A DNA stretch of 49,342 nt, taken from assembly GCA_017546025.1 (NCBI GenBank), contig JAFYYS010000011.1, forward strand, positions 1 through 49,342, written 5' to 3'. Source of the DNA: Lachnospiraceae bacterium. GTDB lineage: Bacteria; Bacillota; Clostridia; Lachnospirales; Lachnospiraceae. The notes under the pieces are model-generated. The model saw only the letters and a list, made by a program, of their open reading frames with translations. It was not told where the DNA came from and made no database searches. A program made the translations under genes and the position numbers. Of the stretch, positions 23,349-30,645 are shown one piece after another (position 1 is the stretch's first letter; every line of letters starts with the position of its first letter).

Positions 23349-24346
23349 CTGCTTGCCTCCCGAACGGCCTGAATCTTGCTGTAAAGCTTCGCAAACTCCT
23401 CAGGACGAATGGACTGCGCGCCGTCGCAAAGGGCATGCGGCGGGTCGTTGTGAACCTCAATCAGAAGGCCGTCACAGCCTGCAGCCGTAGCCGCAAGTGC
23501 CATCGGCGGAACCATGCGGGCAAGGCCCGTTGCGTGGCTCGGGTCAACAACTACCGGCAGATGCGTCAGCTCGTGAAGCATCGGAACGGCAGCCAGATCA
23601 AGGGTATTACGGAGGTAATCGCTGTAGGAACGGATGCCGCGCTCGCAAAGGATGACGTTCTCATTTCCGCTCGCCATGATGTACTCGGCGCTCATCAGAA
23701 GTTCCTTAAGGGTACCGGCGATGCCTCTCTTTAAAAGAATCGGCTTCTTCACATGGCCGAGTTCCTTCAGAAGGTCGAAATTCTGCGTATTTCTTGCGCC
23801 GACCTGCAGTACGTCAACATCCTCGAAAAGCGGCAGATCGGAAGCGTTCATGATCTCCGTGACAATCGGAAGACCCGTTTCCTGTCTTGCAATCTTCAAA
23901 AGCTCGATGCCCTCTGCCTTCAGACCCTGAAAATCGTAGGGTGATGTACGGGGCTTGAACGCGCCGCCGCGGAGCATGTTGGCGCCGGCTGCCTTAACAG
24001 CCTTTGCGATGCCGACAATCTGCTCCTCGCTCTCAACGGAACACGGTCCGGCGATGACGGTGAAGTTGCCGCCGCCGATTTTCACGTCGCCGACCTCCAC
24101 AATCGTGTCCTCCGGATGGAACTTCCGGTTCGCGCACTTAAAGGTTTCCGTAACACGCTTTACGGTATCCACAATATCAAGGCTTGCAACGAGATCGGTG
24201 TCAACGCTGCTGGTGTCGCCGATCAGACCGAGAACGGTCTGGAACTGCCCTTCCGAAACATGCACGCCGAGTCCGAGACTCTTGAACCAGTCAATCAGCT
24301 GTGCCTCTCTTTCGGCATCCACATGGGGCTTTAATACGACTATCAT
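23345..24346 (-). CDS. aroF: 3-deoxy-7-phosphoheptulonate (DAHP) synthase, AroF type with N-terminal ferredoxin-like domain
   Basis: 333 residues. Residues 1-70 are the ferredoxin/ACT-like extension (MIVVLKPHVDAEREAQLIDWFKSLGL). The rest is the class I-beta barrel: FTVIAGPCSVESEEQIVGIA, LRGGAFKPRTSPYDFQGL, DVLQVGARNTQNFDLLKELG, KPILLKRGIAGTLKELL, CERGIRSY and PVVVDPSHATG. It commits PEP and erythrose-4-phosphate to the pathway. It is the first structural gene of the aro operon, 66 bp after a leader-peptide attenuator, with AAGGAGG as RBS. The N-terminal domain is known to mediate feedback in relatives such as Thermotoga. Confidence 0.97.
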   Translation of the reverse strand: MIVVLKPHVDAEREAQLIDWFKSLGLGVHVSEGQFQTVLGLIGDTSSVDTDLVASLDIVDTVKRVTETFKCANRKFHPEDTIVEVGDVKIGGGNFTVIAGPCSVESEEQIVGIAKAVKAAGANMLRGGAFKPRTSPYDFQGLKAEGIELLKIARQETGLPIVTEIMNASDLPLFEDVDVLQVGARNTQNFDLLKELGHVKKPILLKRGIAGTLKELLMSAEYIMASGNENVILCERGIRSYSDYLRNTLDLAAVPMLHELTHLPVVVDPSHATGLARMVPPMALAATAAGCDGLLIEVHNDPPHALCDGAQSIRPEEFAKLYSKIQAVREASR

Positions 24347-24412
24347 CTTTTATCCTCCTTACTCTATGGCAAATGTCATACGACTTCGCATTTTCCTTTA
24401 TATCCAAAAAAA

Positions 24413-24436
24413 GCGGCCCAGGTTAATCTGTGCCGC
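24413..24436 (-). terminator. Attenuator terminator upstream of aroF
   Basis: On the - strand: stem GCGGC-A-CAG / CTG-G-GCCGC (8 paired bp, one mismatch) with a 6-nt loop, followed by seven T (24412-24406). It lies downstream of a leader-peptide ORF and 66 bp before aroF, so transcription must pass it to reach the operon. Confidence 0.88.
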
Positions 24437-24485
24437 ATAGGATTCATGATTCTTATCACAAATGATTTGCACCGCAAATTAACCT
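24420..24485 (-). promoter_or_regulatory. Antiterminator pairing of the aro leader
   Basis: On the - strand AGGTTAAT (24485-24478) is perfectly complementary to ATTAACCT (24427-24420), which is the loop and part of the right arm of the terminator. GTGC (24472-24469) can also pair with GCAC (24433-24430) in the terminator left arm. The two folds exclude each other. The first segment begins at the last base of the leader stop codon, so a ribosome at the stop would cover it and let the terminator form. Confidence 0.8.
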
Positions 24486-24553
24486 TACCACAAAAAGCCG
24501 GTAAAGTAAAAGAAAAACCAATAATAAAATGCATTTTCAGCGGTTCTTTTCAT
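24485..24553 (-). CDS. Aromatic amino acid leader peptide of the aro operon (22 residues)
   Basis: The peptide reads MKRTAEN followed by AFYYWFFFYFTGFLW and a TAA stop: six Phe, three Tyr and two Trp, 11 aromatic residues out of 22, with nine of them within codons 9-17. Two ATGs are adjacent (24556 and 24553). The second has AGGAG at 6-nt spacing and is preferred. The SD and start lie inside the last codons of the XRE gene in a different frame. Codon content, size, and the terminator with an alternative fold directly downstream match the leader peptides of trp, phe and his operons. By analogy, ribosome stalling at aromatic codons when charged tRNA is scarce would permit transcription of aroF-aroQ. 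No T-box sequence is present. Confidence 0.88.
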   Translation of the reverse strand: MKRTAENAFYYWFFFYFTGFLW

Positions 24554-25172
24554 CATTTGCTCCTGTATTTTGTCTGCTGACAATGGTTGTGTACCCTTTG
24601 GTCCGCGAAACAACGGACTTTTTCGCCTGTTCAACGGAATCGCGGAGAATCGTGATGTCCGGGGCGACGTTGCGCGGGCAGACCAGCTCACCGAGCGATT
24701 TCTCGAGCTCGTAGGTCTCCAAAACCTGTGTGGCGACGGCAACTCTTCCCCGCATGCTCAGATGGCAGTGCGCCGTGAACAGCTGCAGCAGGGAATACCA
24801 CGGGCTTCCGTGCCGGCCGGCCATGAGATAAAGCAGTTCGCGCTTCTCCTTCGCCGTCAGGTTCTGCACGAGAAAATCCAGTGCCTCTCCGATTGTTTCG
24901 TCCCCGTCCTCCGGGTCGATGCTGTCGAAGAACTCCGGGAAGAGATATGCAAGATAGTAGGGAAGCGGGTTCATTCCAAGCACACGGAACCATTCACAGC
25001 CGGTGAAAAGATCCGGAAACGTGACGCCGTTCTCCCAGTTCTGAACGGTTTTCTTGGATATTCCGAGGCCCTTGGCCATTTCCTCCTGCGTTTTGCCTGC
25101 ATCCTGCCGGGAAACGGACCAAACCTGTGCAAAACGTTTCCGACGTTCCTCTGTTTCGTCATATCCGGTCAT
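24537..25172 (-). CDS. XRE-family transcriptional regulator
   Basis: 211 residues. An N-terminal Cro/C1-type helix-turn-helix (about residues 14-62: FAQVWSVSRQDAGKTQEEMAKGLGISKKTVQNWENG) is followed by about 150 residues of mostly helical sequence without a recognised domain (ALDFLVQNLTAKEKRELLYLMAG ... LLQLFTAHCHLS). ATG 25172 has GGAGGAG 6 nt upstream; a TTG further up is in frame but lacks an RBS. Its last 17 bp overlap the start of the aro leader peptide, so regulator and aro operon may share a transcript. Whether it controls the aro genes or the divergent DegV gene is unknown. Confidence 0.85.
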   Translation of the reverse strand: MTGYDETEERRKRFAQVWSVSRQDAGKTQEEMAKGLGISKKTVQNWENGVTFPDLFTGCEWFRVLGMNPLPYYLAYLFPEFFDSIDPEDGDETIGEALDFLVQNLTAKEKRELLYLMAGRHGSPWYSLLQLFTAHCHLSMRGRVAVATQVLETYELEKSLGELVCPRNVAPDITILRDSVEQAKKSVVSRTKGYTTIVSRQNTGANDEKNR

Positions 25173-25352
25173 GTCTGTCTCCTCCGAAATGCCGATTGGC
25201 TTACACAAAAGAAAAATCTTTCTTGCAAATACCCTTCTTTAGTGGTAACATATTTCTCGATTGGCATCAGTATACTTTCCGCCGGACAATTTGTCAACCC
25301 CGGCTTTTATTTTTCTTTCCTTTGGGGGGAAATGCCACGAAAGGAACCCGAC

Positions 25353-26231
25353 ATGTATATTATTACCTGCTGCACTTCCGTTGATTTAGAAGAATCCTGG
25401 CTCAAGGAGAACGGCGTCCGCTACATTCCGTTTCACTATGAAATGGACGGCGTCCCGCATGTGGACGACCTCGGCCGCACCATGCCGTATTCCGAGTTTT
25501 ACGAGGCGATCCGAAACGGCTCGGTTTCGCATACTTCCCAGATCAACATCATGGAATACTACTCCTTCTTTAAGGATATTTTCGATGAGGGGTACGATAT
25601 TCTTCACGTGGCATTTTCCAGCGGCCTTTCAGGCTCTTTGAATTCCGCGCAGAATGCCGCCGCAATGCTTGCCGAGGAGTATCCGGACCGCGTTTTGAAG
25701 ATTGTCGACTCCGTTAACGCTTCGGCCGGCCACGGCATCCTTGTCGAGTGGGCAGTGGAGCACAGAGACGCCGGCATGAGCCTCGAGGAAAATGCCACAC
25801 TGCTCGATTCCGAGCGGATGAACATCCAGGCATGGTTCTTCACGACGACCTTAAAGTACCTGATTCGCGGCGGACGTGTTTCGAAGGCTGCCGGTCTCAT
25901 CGGTGAAACACTCGGCATCTGCCCTCTTTTGATGATTGACGCAGAAGGCAAGCTGATTCCGGTGGAAAAGGTGCGCACGAAGAAGAAGGTTGCGCTCGCT
26001 TTACTGGATAAAATGCTTTCCGTTACCGAAAACGGCGCCGATTACAGCGGCCCGTGCCATATCTGCCATTCCGACTGTCTCGAGGATGCGCAGATGATGA
26101 TTGCTTTGATTGAAAGCCGCTTCCCGAACCTGATGGGGCAGATTAAGCTCCACGAGGTCGGCACAATCATCGGAAGCCACACCGGCCCCGGCACGATCGG
26201 CGTGTTCTTCCGCGGCGTAAGAAAAGACTGA
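25353..26231 (+). CDS. DegV family fatty-acid-binding protein (FakB-like)
   Basis: 292 residues with the DegV layout: MYIITCCTSVDLEESWLKENGVRYIPFHYEMDG, the Ser-containing motifs RNGSVSHTSQIN and VAFSSGLSGSLNSA, KIVDSVNASAGHG, LKYLIRGGRVSK, and the C-terminal GTIIGSHTGPGTIGVFF. Family members bind a fatty acid and, as FakB, present it to a FakA kinase; no fakA gene is in this window. The open frame runs far upstream, but ATG 25353 has AAAGGA at correct spacing and is where family similarity begins. It is divergent from the XRE gene. Confidence 0.92.
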   Translation: MYIITCCTSVDLEESWLKENGVRYIPFHYEMDGVPHVDDLGRTMPYSEFYEAIRNGSVSHTSQINIMEYYSFFKDIFDEGYDILHVAFSSGLSGSLNSAQNAAAMLAEEYPDRVLKIVDSVNASAGHGILVEWAVEHRDAGMSLEENATLLDSERMNIQAWFFTTTLKYLIRGGRVSKAAGLIGETLGICPLLMIDAEGKLIPVEKVRTKKKVALALLDKMLSVTENGADYSGPCHICHSDCLEDAQMMIALIESRFPNLMGQIKLHEVGTIIGSHTGPGTIGVFFRGVRKD

Positions 26232-26246
26232 ACGTCCTGACCGGAC

Positions 26247-26275
26247 TTGGCAGAAGCCCTTCCGTATGGTACACT
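26247..26275 (+). promoter_or_regulatory. Promoter of the SDR gene
   Basis: TTGGCA - 17 bp - TACACT directly after the DegV stop and 35 bp before the SDR start. Confidence 0.65.
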
Positions 26276-26309
26276 GATTCCATCATGGTACCGCGGGAGG
26301 GCTTTTCCT

Positions 26310-27176
26310 ATGGTTGCGATCGTCACCGGCTCGAGTTCCGGCATTGGTTTTGAGGTTTGTAAACAGCTTTGCGAGCGGGGGTACACCGTTTACGGCATTA
26401 GCCGCCGCGGCCTGGCGCCCGAGGGTGTTACCGCGATGTCTGCAGATGTCTCAAATTCCGATGCCTTGCGCGCTGTAATTGACGAAATTGCCCGCCGCGA
26501 GGGTCGGATTGACCTGCTTGTAGCCAACGCAGGCATGGGAATTTCAGGTCCCATCGAGCTATCTGAGACCGGGGACATGCAGCAGATCATGAATGTCAAT
26601 TTCTTCGGTCAGGTTTACGCCGCGCAGGCCGTTTTGCCGTATATGCGGGAGCAAAAAGGCGGCAGCATCGTATTTGTCAGCTCCGTTGCTGCACCGATTG
26701 CGATTCCGTATCAGGCCTTCTATTCCGCAAGCAAATCCGCAATCAATTCCGTCGCGCTTGCCCTCCGTAATGAGGTGCGCGGCTACAACATCCGCATAAG
26801 CGTTGTCATGCCCGGCGACGCCAGCACCGGCTTCACCGACGCGCGGGTGAAGAATCATCCGGATAGGGGTGCTGTAAGCATTGCGCAGAGCGCTGAAACA
26901 CAGGCTCCGTCAGGGATTGCTGCGCAGAGCATTGATTCTTCCTCTGCGCCGGCCGAGCCCTTATATCCCCGCTGCGACGCAGCTGTCGCCTCCATGGAAC
27001 GGGACGAGCGGACCGGCATGCCGGCATCAAAGGTTGCAGGCGTCATCGTCCGCGCCGGGACAAAGAAGAATCCGGCCCCTCTTTACGTTGCCGGATTCAA
27101 ATACCGCCTTTTGCTGGCGCTTTATAACATTCTTCCTGCCCGTACCGCCGTCTGGCTTGTCGGGAAGTTCTACTGA
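26310..27176 (+). CDS. Short-chain dehydrogenase/reductase (SDR)
   Basis: 288 residues, classical SDR. The cofactor loop is TGSSSGIG near the N terminus, followed by LLVANAGMGISG, then the catalytic Ser in IVFVSSVAAPIAIP and YSASK with the catalytic Tyr and Lys. The region after the active site contains an Ala/Ser-rich insert (about residues 190-240: AQSAETQAPSGIAAQS), unusual for the family and probably a flexible lid or linker. Substrate cannot be predicted. ATG 26310 follows GGGAGG at good spacing, and a promoter lies just upstream. Confidence 0.92.
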   Translation: MVAIVTGSSSGIGFEVCKQLCERGYTVYGISRRGLAPEGVTAMSADVSNSDALRAVIDEIARREGRIDLLVANAGMGISGPIELSETGDMQQIMNVNFFGQVYAAQAVLPYMREQKGGSIVFVSSVAAPIAIPYQAFYSASKSAINSVALALRNEVRGYNIRISVVMPGDASTGFTDARVKNHPDRGAVSIAQSAETQAPSGIAAQSIDSSSAPAEPLYPRCDAAVASMERDERTGMPASKVAGVIVRAGTKKNPAPLYVAGFKYRLLLALYNILPARTAVWLVGKFY

Positions 27177-27254
27177 TTCGGGATGCCGCAAGGTGCCGCG
27201 AAGCCTTGGAATTACTGCACTTCTGAAGAAAACCGCATCGAATGATCCGCAAAA

Positions 27255-27281
27255 AAACCGCGCAGGCAAACTGCGCGGTTT
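27255..27281. terminator. Bidirectional terminator between SDR and thrH
   Basis: Perfect 11-bp stem AAACCGCGCAG / CTGCGCGGTTT with a 5-nt loop. CTTTT follows on the + strand and a T-run on the - strand. Confidence 0.88.
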
Positions 27282-27284
27282 CTT

Positions 27285-27884
27285 TTATAAAGCTTTCTTA
27301 ATTGCGTTATACAGGTCGTCGAACTCTTCAAACGCCGGAATTTCCGGGTTCTCTTTGATGATTTTCTCGGTGCTTCTAAAGAGGAAGCCTGCCTTGGAAA
27401 CCCGAATCATCGCGATGTCGTTGTAGCTGTCGCCCGAAGCAATCGTGTCAAATCCGATCGACTGCAGCGCCAGAACGGTCGTCAGTTTGGACTGCTCGCA
27501 GCGCATCTGATAGCCCTTGATCATGCCGTCGTCACCGACCTTAAGGGTGTTGCAGAAAAGCGACGGATAACCGAGCTTCTTCATTAACGGCATAGCAAAC
27601 TGGTCAAAGGTGTCGCTCAGGATGAGCACCTGCGTCAGCTCACGCAGTTTGTCAAGGAATTCCTTTGCGCCGGGAAGCGGCTCAATCGTCGAAATGACGT
27701 CCTGGATTTCCCTAAGCCCAAGGCCGTGGTCCTTCAGGATGCCGATCCGCCACTTCATCAGCTTGTCGTAATCGGGCTCATCTCTTGTTGTTCTTTTAAG
27801 CTCCGGAATCCCTGTGGCTTCGGCAAATGCGATCCAGATTTCAGGTACCAGAACCCCTTCCATATCAAGACATACAATATTCAT
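27285..27884 (-). CDS. thrH: ThrH-type HAD phosphatase (phosphoserine phosphatase / homoserine phosphotransferase)
   Basis: 199 residues. The start MNIVCLDMEGVLVPEIWIAFAEATGI is the ThrH signature, in which the HAD nucleophile motif reads DxEGV (Asp7, Glu9). Motif II is LILSDTFDQFAMPLM, and motif III/IV is ASGDSYNDIAMI. In Pseudomonas, ThrH hydrolyses phosphoserine and can transfer the phosphate to homoserine. Here it may provide the last serine-biosynthesis step. It lies close downstream of a tRNA-Arg gene in the same direction. Confidence 0.92.
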   Translation of the reverse strand: MNIVCLDMEGVLVPEIWIAFAEATGIPELKRTTRDEPDYDKLMKWRIGILKDHGLGLREIQDVISTIEPLPGAKEFLDKLRELTQVLILSDTFDQFAMPLMKKLGYPSLFCNTLKVGDDGMIKGYQMRCEQSKLTTVLALQSIGFDTIASGDSYNDIAMIRVSKAGFLFRSTEKIIKENPEIPAFEEFDDLYNAIKKAL

Positions 27885-27910
27885 GGCATTTTCTCTTTCT
27901 TAGTTTTTAA

Positions 27911-27984
27911 CGTCCGCGAGGTGACTCGAACACCCGACCTACCGCTTAGGAGGCGGTCGCTCTATCCATCTGAGCTACGCAGAC
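27911..27984 (-). tRNA. tRNA-Arg (anticodon CCT)
   Basis: A complete cloverleaf on the - strand: acceptor GTCTGCG / CGCGGAC (one G-U), D-arm with GCTCAGATGGATAGAGC, anticodon arm CCGCC-TCCTAA-GCGG with anticodon CCT, T-loop TTCGAGT, and discriminator G. No CCA is encoded. Confidence 0.95.
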
Positions 27985-28025
27985 CCTTTATAATTCGGAC
28001 TTCCGGGTGTCCGGAAGCCTTCCTT

Positions 28026-28054
28026 ATCCTATCGTATTTGTCCGAATCTGTCAA
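28026..28054 (-). promoter_or_regulatory. Promoter of tRNA-Arg
   Basis: TTGACA - 17 bp - TAGGAT on the - strand, about 45 bp before the tRNA. The -35 box overlaps the DUF3881 stop codon. A 7-bp hairpin (28000-28017, CTTCCGG / CCGGAAG) lies in the tRNA 5' leader. Confidence 0.7.
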
Positions 28055-28962
28055 TCCGAAAAACCGGTGCGCGCAGGCTCCTTGTCGAATTCAATCCGGC
28101 CCTGCAGCCATACGATTCCGCGGAACCGGCGGCCTGCTTCCGGAACACCGACCACGTTGGCTGCGTTCACGCAAAGCCCGAACACAATGTGGTTGCAGCT
28201 GATATCCATCAGGTAGACGCGCTCTCTCGTGAAAACGTTGGTGCATTCGCGGACACGGATGATATTTCCCAGAATCCGGTACACTTCGCTCTCCAGTCCG
28301 TACGGCGCGAAGGACGTGTCGACAATCGAAAAGATGTCCTCTTCCTTCAGCCGCTCGTTGACCATGGAAAATGCGTCGATTTCCTTGTGGGTAAGCGAGT
28401 CAATCGCATCGAGGTCACCCTTCTTGGCGTCGGCCATCATTTTGGCATACTGTAAGATTTCCTCGCCGGCCGAACGGACCTCTTCCTCGGTCTTCAGTGT
28501 CGGAAACAGAATCGTCCCCTCGAGGGCGAGTGCCGACAGCTTGACGGGATGGATGAAAACATCCTCGCCCCGGCTGCTGACCCGGAGGTAGTCAACGGCA
28601 TTCTGCAGATTGAAGATCAGCGAGACACCGATCCGGTAATCCTCGCAGATGACACCGTACGAATCGTTTTCACTTTTTTTGCTGATGAAGGACTCTTCCT
28701 CACTCGTGACAATCGAGGACCGGTAGTACGGAAAATAGTGATCGACATGGAAATGATCGTCTTCATCCATCCGCCCCCGGACCGTGATGCCGAAACCGGG
28801 TCCGACATCGCTGCAATACTCTACATATTGTTCGTCACTGTGCTTCGCAACACAAATCATAGAAGTTGAGTTCGCATAACGGATTACGTTATTGAGCAAA
28901 CGCTCTTCTTTGTCTTTCGTGTCGATCTCGCTGAATCCTATGCTTTTCAAGTAACTGTGCAT
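28051..28962 (-). CDS. DUF3881 family protein
   Basis: 303 residues beginning MHSYLKSIGFSEIDTKDKEERLLNNVIRYA, which matches DUF3881, a cytoplasmic family largely confined to Lachnospiraceae and of unknown function. There is no signal peptide or membrane segment, and no catalytic motif is recognised. Acidic and aromatic blocks such as HVDHYFPYYRSS and YGVICEDYRIGVSLIFNLQNAVDYL are conserved in the family as I recall it. It is a taxonomic marker more than a functional clue. No adjacent gene shares its direction closely except tRNA-Arg downstream. Confidence 0.8.
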   Translation of the reverse strand: MHSYLKSIGFSEIDTKDKEERLLNNVIRYANSTSMICVAKHSDEQYVEYCSDVGPGFGITVRGRMDEDDHFHVDHYFPYYRSSIVTSEEESFISKKSENDSYGVICEDYRIGVSLIFNLQNAVDYLRVSSRGEDVFIHPVKLSALALEGTILFPTLKTEEEVRSAGEEILQYAKMMADAKKGDLDAIDSLTHKEIDAFSMVNERLKEEDIFSIVDTSFAPYGLESEVYRILGNIIRVRECTNVFTRERVYLMDISCNHIVFGLCVNAANVVGVPEAGRRFRGIVWLQGRIEFDKEPARTGFSD

Positions 28963-29162
28963 ATTCTTATCGTTCTTTCCTCTATAAATAACGCATTATT
29001 TTATGAAAAACCTTCTTTTAGAACCGAAAAGGGCTGTTTAAGTACCCGTTTTCGCTCAAAAATCGGCTCTGAGAGCACCCCTTTTTCGGCCGTTCGGATG
29101 CCGGTCGTCCGACCGGTCATCGGACCGTCATGAGGAACCCCTCGGTCGCCGTCGGCCCCTTC

Positions 29163-29245
29163 GGTTACATCGACTGAATCGTCTCAATCGACTCGCGGGC
29201 CCCTCGGGTTACATCGACTGAACCGTCTCAATCGACTCGCGGGCC
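29163..29245. repeat. 39-bp direct repeat duplicating the 3' end of the DUF4446 gene
   Basis: Copies 29163-29201 and 29207-29245 differ at one base and are offset by 44 bp. The second copy is the end of the DUF4446 coding region; the first lies just past its stop codon, so it encodes a spare C terminus. The rest of the 28963-29208 gap holds C/G-rich short inverted repeats and no gene. Confidence 0.9.
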
Positions 29246-29718
29246 TCTTCGAGAACCTGGCGCTCCTCGTCGGAAAGGATGACGAAGGTGTTACCCTTGA
29301 TGACTTCCTTCACGTAGGTGTAGCAGCCTTCACGGTTGTGCATGCTCGTCATGATGAAGCCGTCGTTGTCGTCGTTCAGAAGACAGAGGCTGTAACTCAG
29401 CTTGCCACCCATCTCGGCGAATGCATCGTAACGGTGAATGGCAATCTTCTTAAAGGAAGTGTCTCTGGCATCTTCCAGAATCTTGACGCGGTCGATCGTG
29501 TCATCAATCCGGTCGTTCAAGGTATCAATCTGCTTAAAGCGGGTGAGGATTCTCTCCTCAAGGCTCTTGCCGTTGCTGCCGCGCATGAAATCACGGTAAC
29601 GTTCCTTCAGCTGGTTATACTTCATAACCATAACCATATTGAAGAAAACCAGGCCGAGAAGCAGCACGAGTATGGCAATAATCAGTATTTCGGAATTGAT
29701 TCCTAATTCTTCAAACAT
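29209..29718 (-). CDS. DUF4446 membrane-anchored coiled-coil protein
   Basis: 169 residues. One N-terminal helix (about 8-32: SEILIIAILVLLLGLVFFNMVMVM) anchors the protein. Next comes a heptad-like helical region (about 50-85: LEERILTRFKQIDTLNDRIDDTIDRVKILEDA), then a small domain with the conserved HRYDAFAEMGGKLSYSLCLLNDDNDGFIMTSMHNREGCYTYVKEV. The family sits next to parB in many Clostridia and its function is unknown. ATG 29718 is preferred (GGGAGG 5-6 nt upstream). It follows parB by 19 bp, so it is probably in the par operon. Confidence 0.88.
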   Translation of the reverse strand: MFEELGINSEILIIAILVLLLGLVFFNMVMVMKYNQLKERYRDFMRGSNGKSLEERILTRFKQIDTLNDRIDDTIDRVKILEDARDTSFKKIAIHRYDAFAEMGGKLSYSLCLLNDDNDGFIMTSMHNREGCYTYVKEVIKGNTFVILSDEERQVLEEARESIETVQSM

Positions 29719-29737
29719 AGTATCCTCCCTCTGCACC

Positions 29738-30631
29738 TTACATTCCCGGCACGCCGAGCATGTCCATCAGGCGTTCGAATTCATCCGCGGAATAGTACTC
29801 AATCTCAATCTTACCGGTATTGCGGTCTTTTCTCTTAATGGAAACCTTCGTTCCGAGACAGCGCTTGAGGTTCTCCTCGTAGTGCTTATAAACCGCTTCC
29901 TCGGAAGCGTTCTTCGGCTTCTTTTCTTCCTTCGGCGGAGCAAGCAGCTTCTTGACATACGCCTCTGTCTCACGGGCGCTCATGCCCTGCTTCACAACGG
30001 TCTCGGCAGCCTTGAACTGCTCGTCCGTATTCTCAATGGAAAGAAGCGCTCTGGCCTGTCCGGCGAAGATCTCGCCGTCGATGAGCATCTCCTGAATCCG
30101 GTCGTCAAGCTTCAAAAGACGAAGGGAATTGGTAACGGAAACGCGGTTCTTGCCGACTCGCTTGGCGACCTCTTCCTGCGTCAGCTTGTAATCATGGATT
30201 AATTTGCGGTAGGCTACCGCCTCTTCAATGGCATTCAGGTTCTCACGCTGCACGTTTTCAATGAGTGCAATCTCGTATAATTCCTGTGCCTCATAGTTCT
30301 TAACAAGAACCGGAACCTCTTTAAGACCGGCAATCCTGGCGGCGCGGTATCTGCGCTCACCGGCAATGATCTCGTAGAAGTCTCCTTTTTCATGGACAAT
30401 CAAAGGCTGCACAATGCCGTGAACCCGGATGGAATCTGCCAGCTCATTGAGCGCATCCTCGTCAAAATGGCGACGGGGCTGATTGCGGTTCGGCTCAATC
30501 TTCGCAATCGGGAGCATTGTTTCACGTGAAACCTTATCGTCTTTCTTCTGTACGGCCTCGTGAACCTCACGGTCCATGCGGTCCGAAATCAGGGCGTCCA
30601 AGCCCTTTCCCAAGCCTTTTTTCGCTGCCAT
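29738..30631 (-). CDS. parB: Chromosome-partition protein ParB / Spo0J
   Basis: 297 residues. The N-terminal tail GLGKGLDALI stimulates the ParA ATPase in homologues. The CTP-binding ParB/Srx domain (about 38-128) contains GERRYRAARIAG and ENVQRENLNAIEEA. The HTH domain (LTQEEVAKRVGKNRVSVTNSLRLL) reads parS, and the C-terminal dimerisation domain ends the protein. It loads at parS near the origin, slides as a clamp and recruits SMC. A parS site lies inside its own coding sequence, and it is followed by DUF4446. Confidence 0.97.
   Translation of the reverse strand: MAAKKGLGKGLDALISDRMDREVHEAVQKKDDKVSRETMLPIAKIEPNRNQPRRHFDEDALNELADSIRVHGIVQPLIVHEKGDFYEIIAGERRYRAARIAGLKEVPVLVKNYEAQELYEIALIENVQRENLNAIEEAVAYRKLIHDYKLTQEEVAKRVGKNRVSVTNSLRLLKLDDRIQEMLIDGEIFAGQARALLSIENTDEQFKAAETVVKQGMSARETEAYVKKLLAPPKEEKKPKNASEEAVYKHYEENLKRCLGTKVSIKRKDRNTGKIEIEYYSADEFERLMDMLGVPGM
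30518..30533. other. parS site (15/16) inside parB
   Basis: TGTTTCACGTGAAACC, one base off the bacterial consensus TGTTTCACGTGAAACA, at codons near the 5' end of parB. Confidence 0.92.
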
Positions 30632-30645
30632 ATTACCCCTCCGTC

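Noticed and set aside
24347-24560. T-box riboswitch upstream of aroF
   Set aside because: No T-box AGGGTGG-type sequence or specifier stem is seen; the leader ORF explains the terminator and antiterminator better.
24557-24742. Longer frame (85 codons) that includes the aro leader peptide
   Set aside because: Upstream codons lie within the XRE gene in another frame and have no RBS. Only the last 22 codons follow an AGGAG and have the biased content.
24570-25352. Very long N-terminal extension of the DegV frame
   Set aside because: It runs antisense through the XRE gene. Family similarity and the RBS start at 25353.
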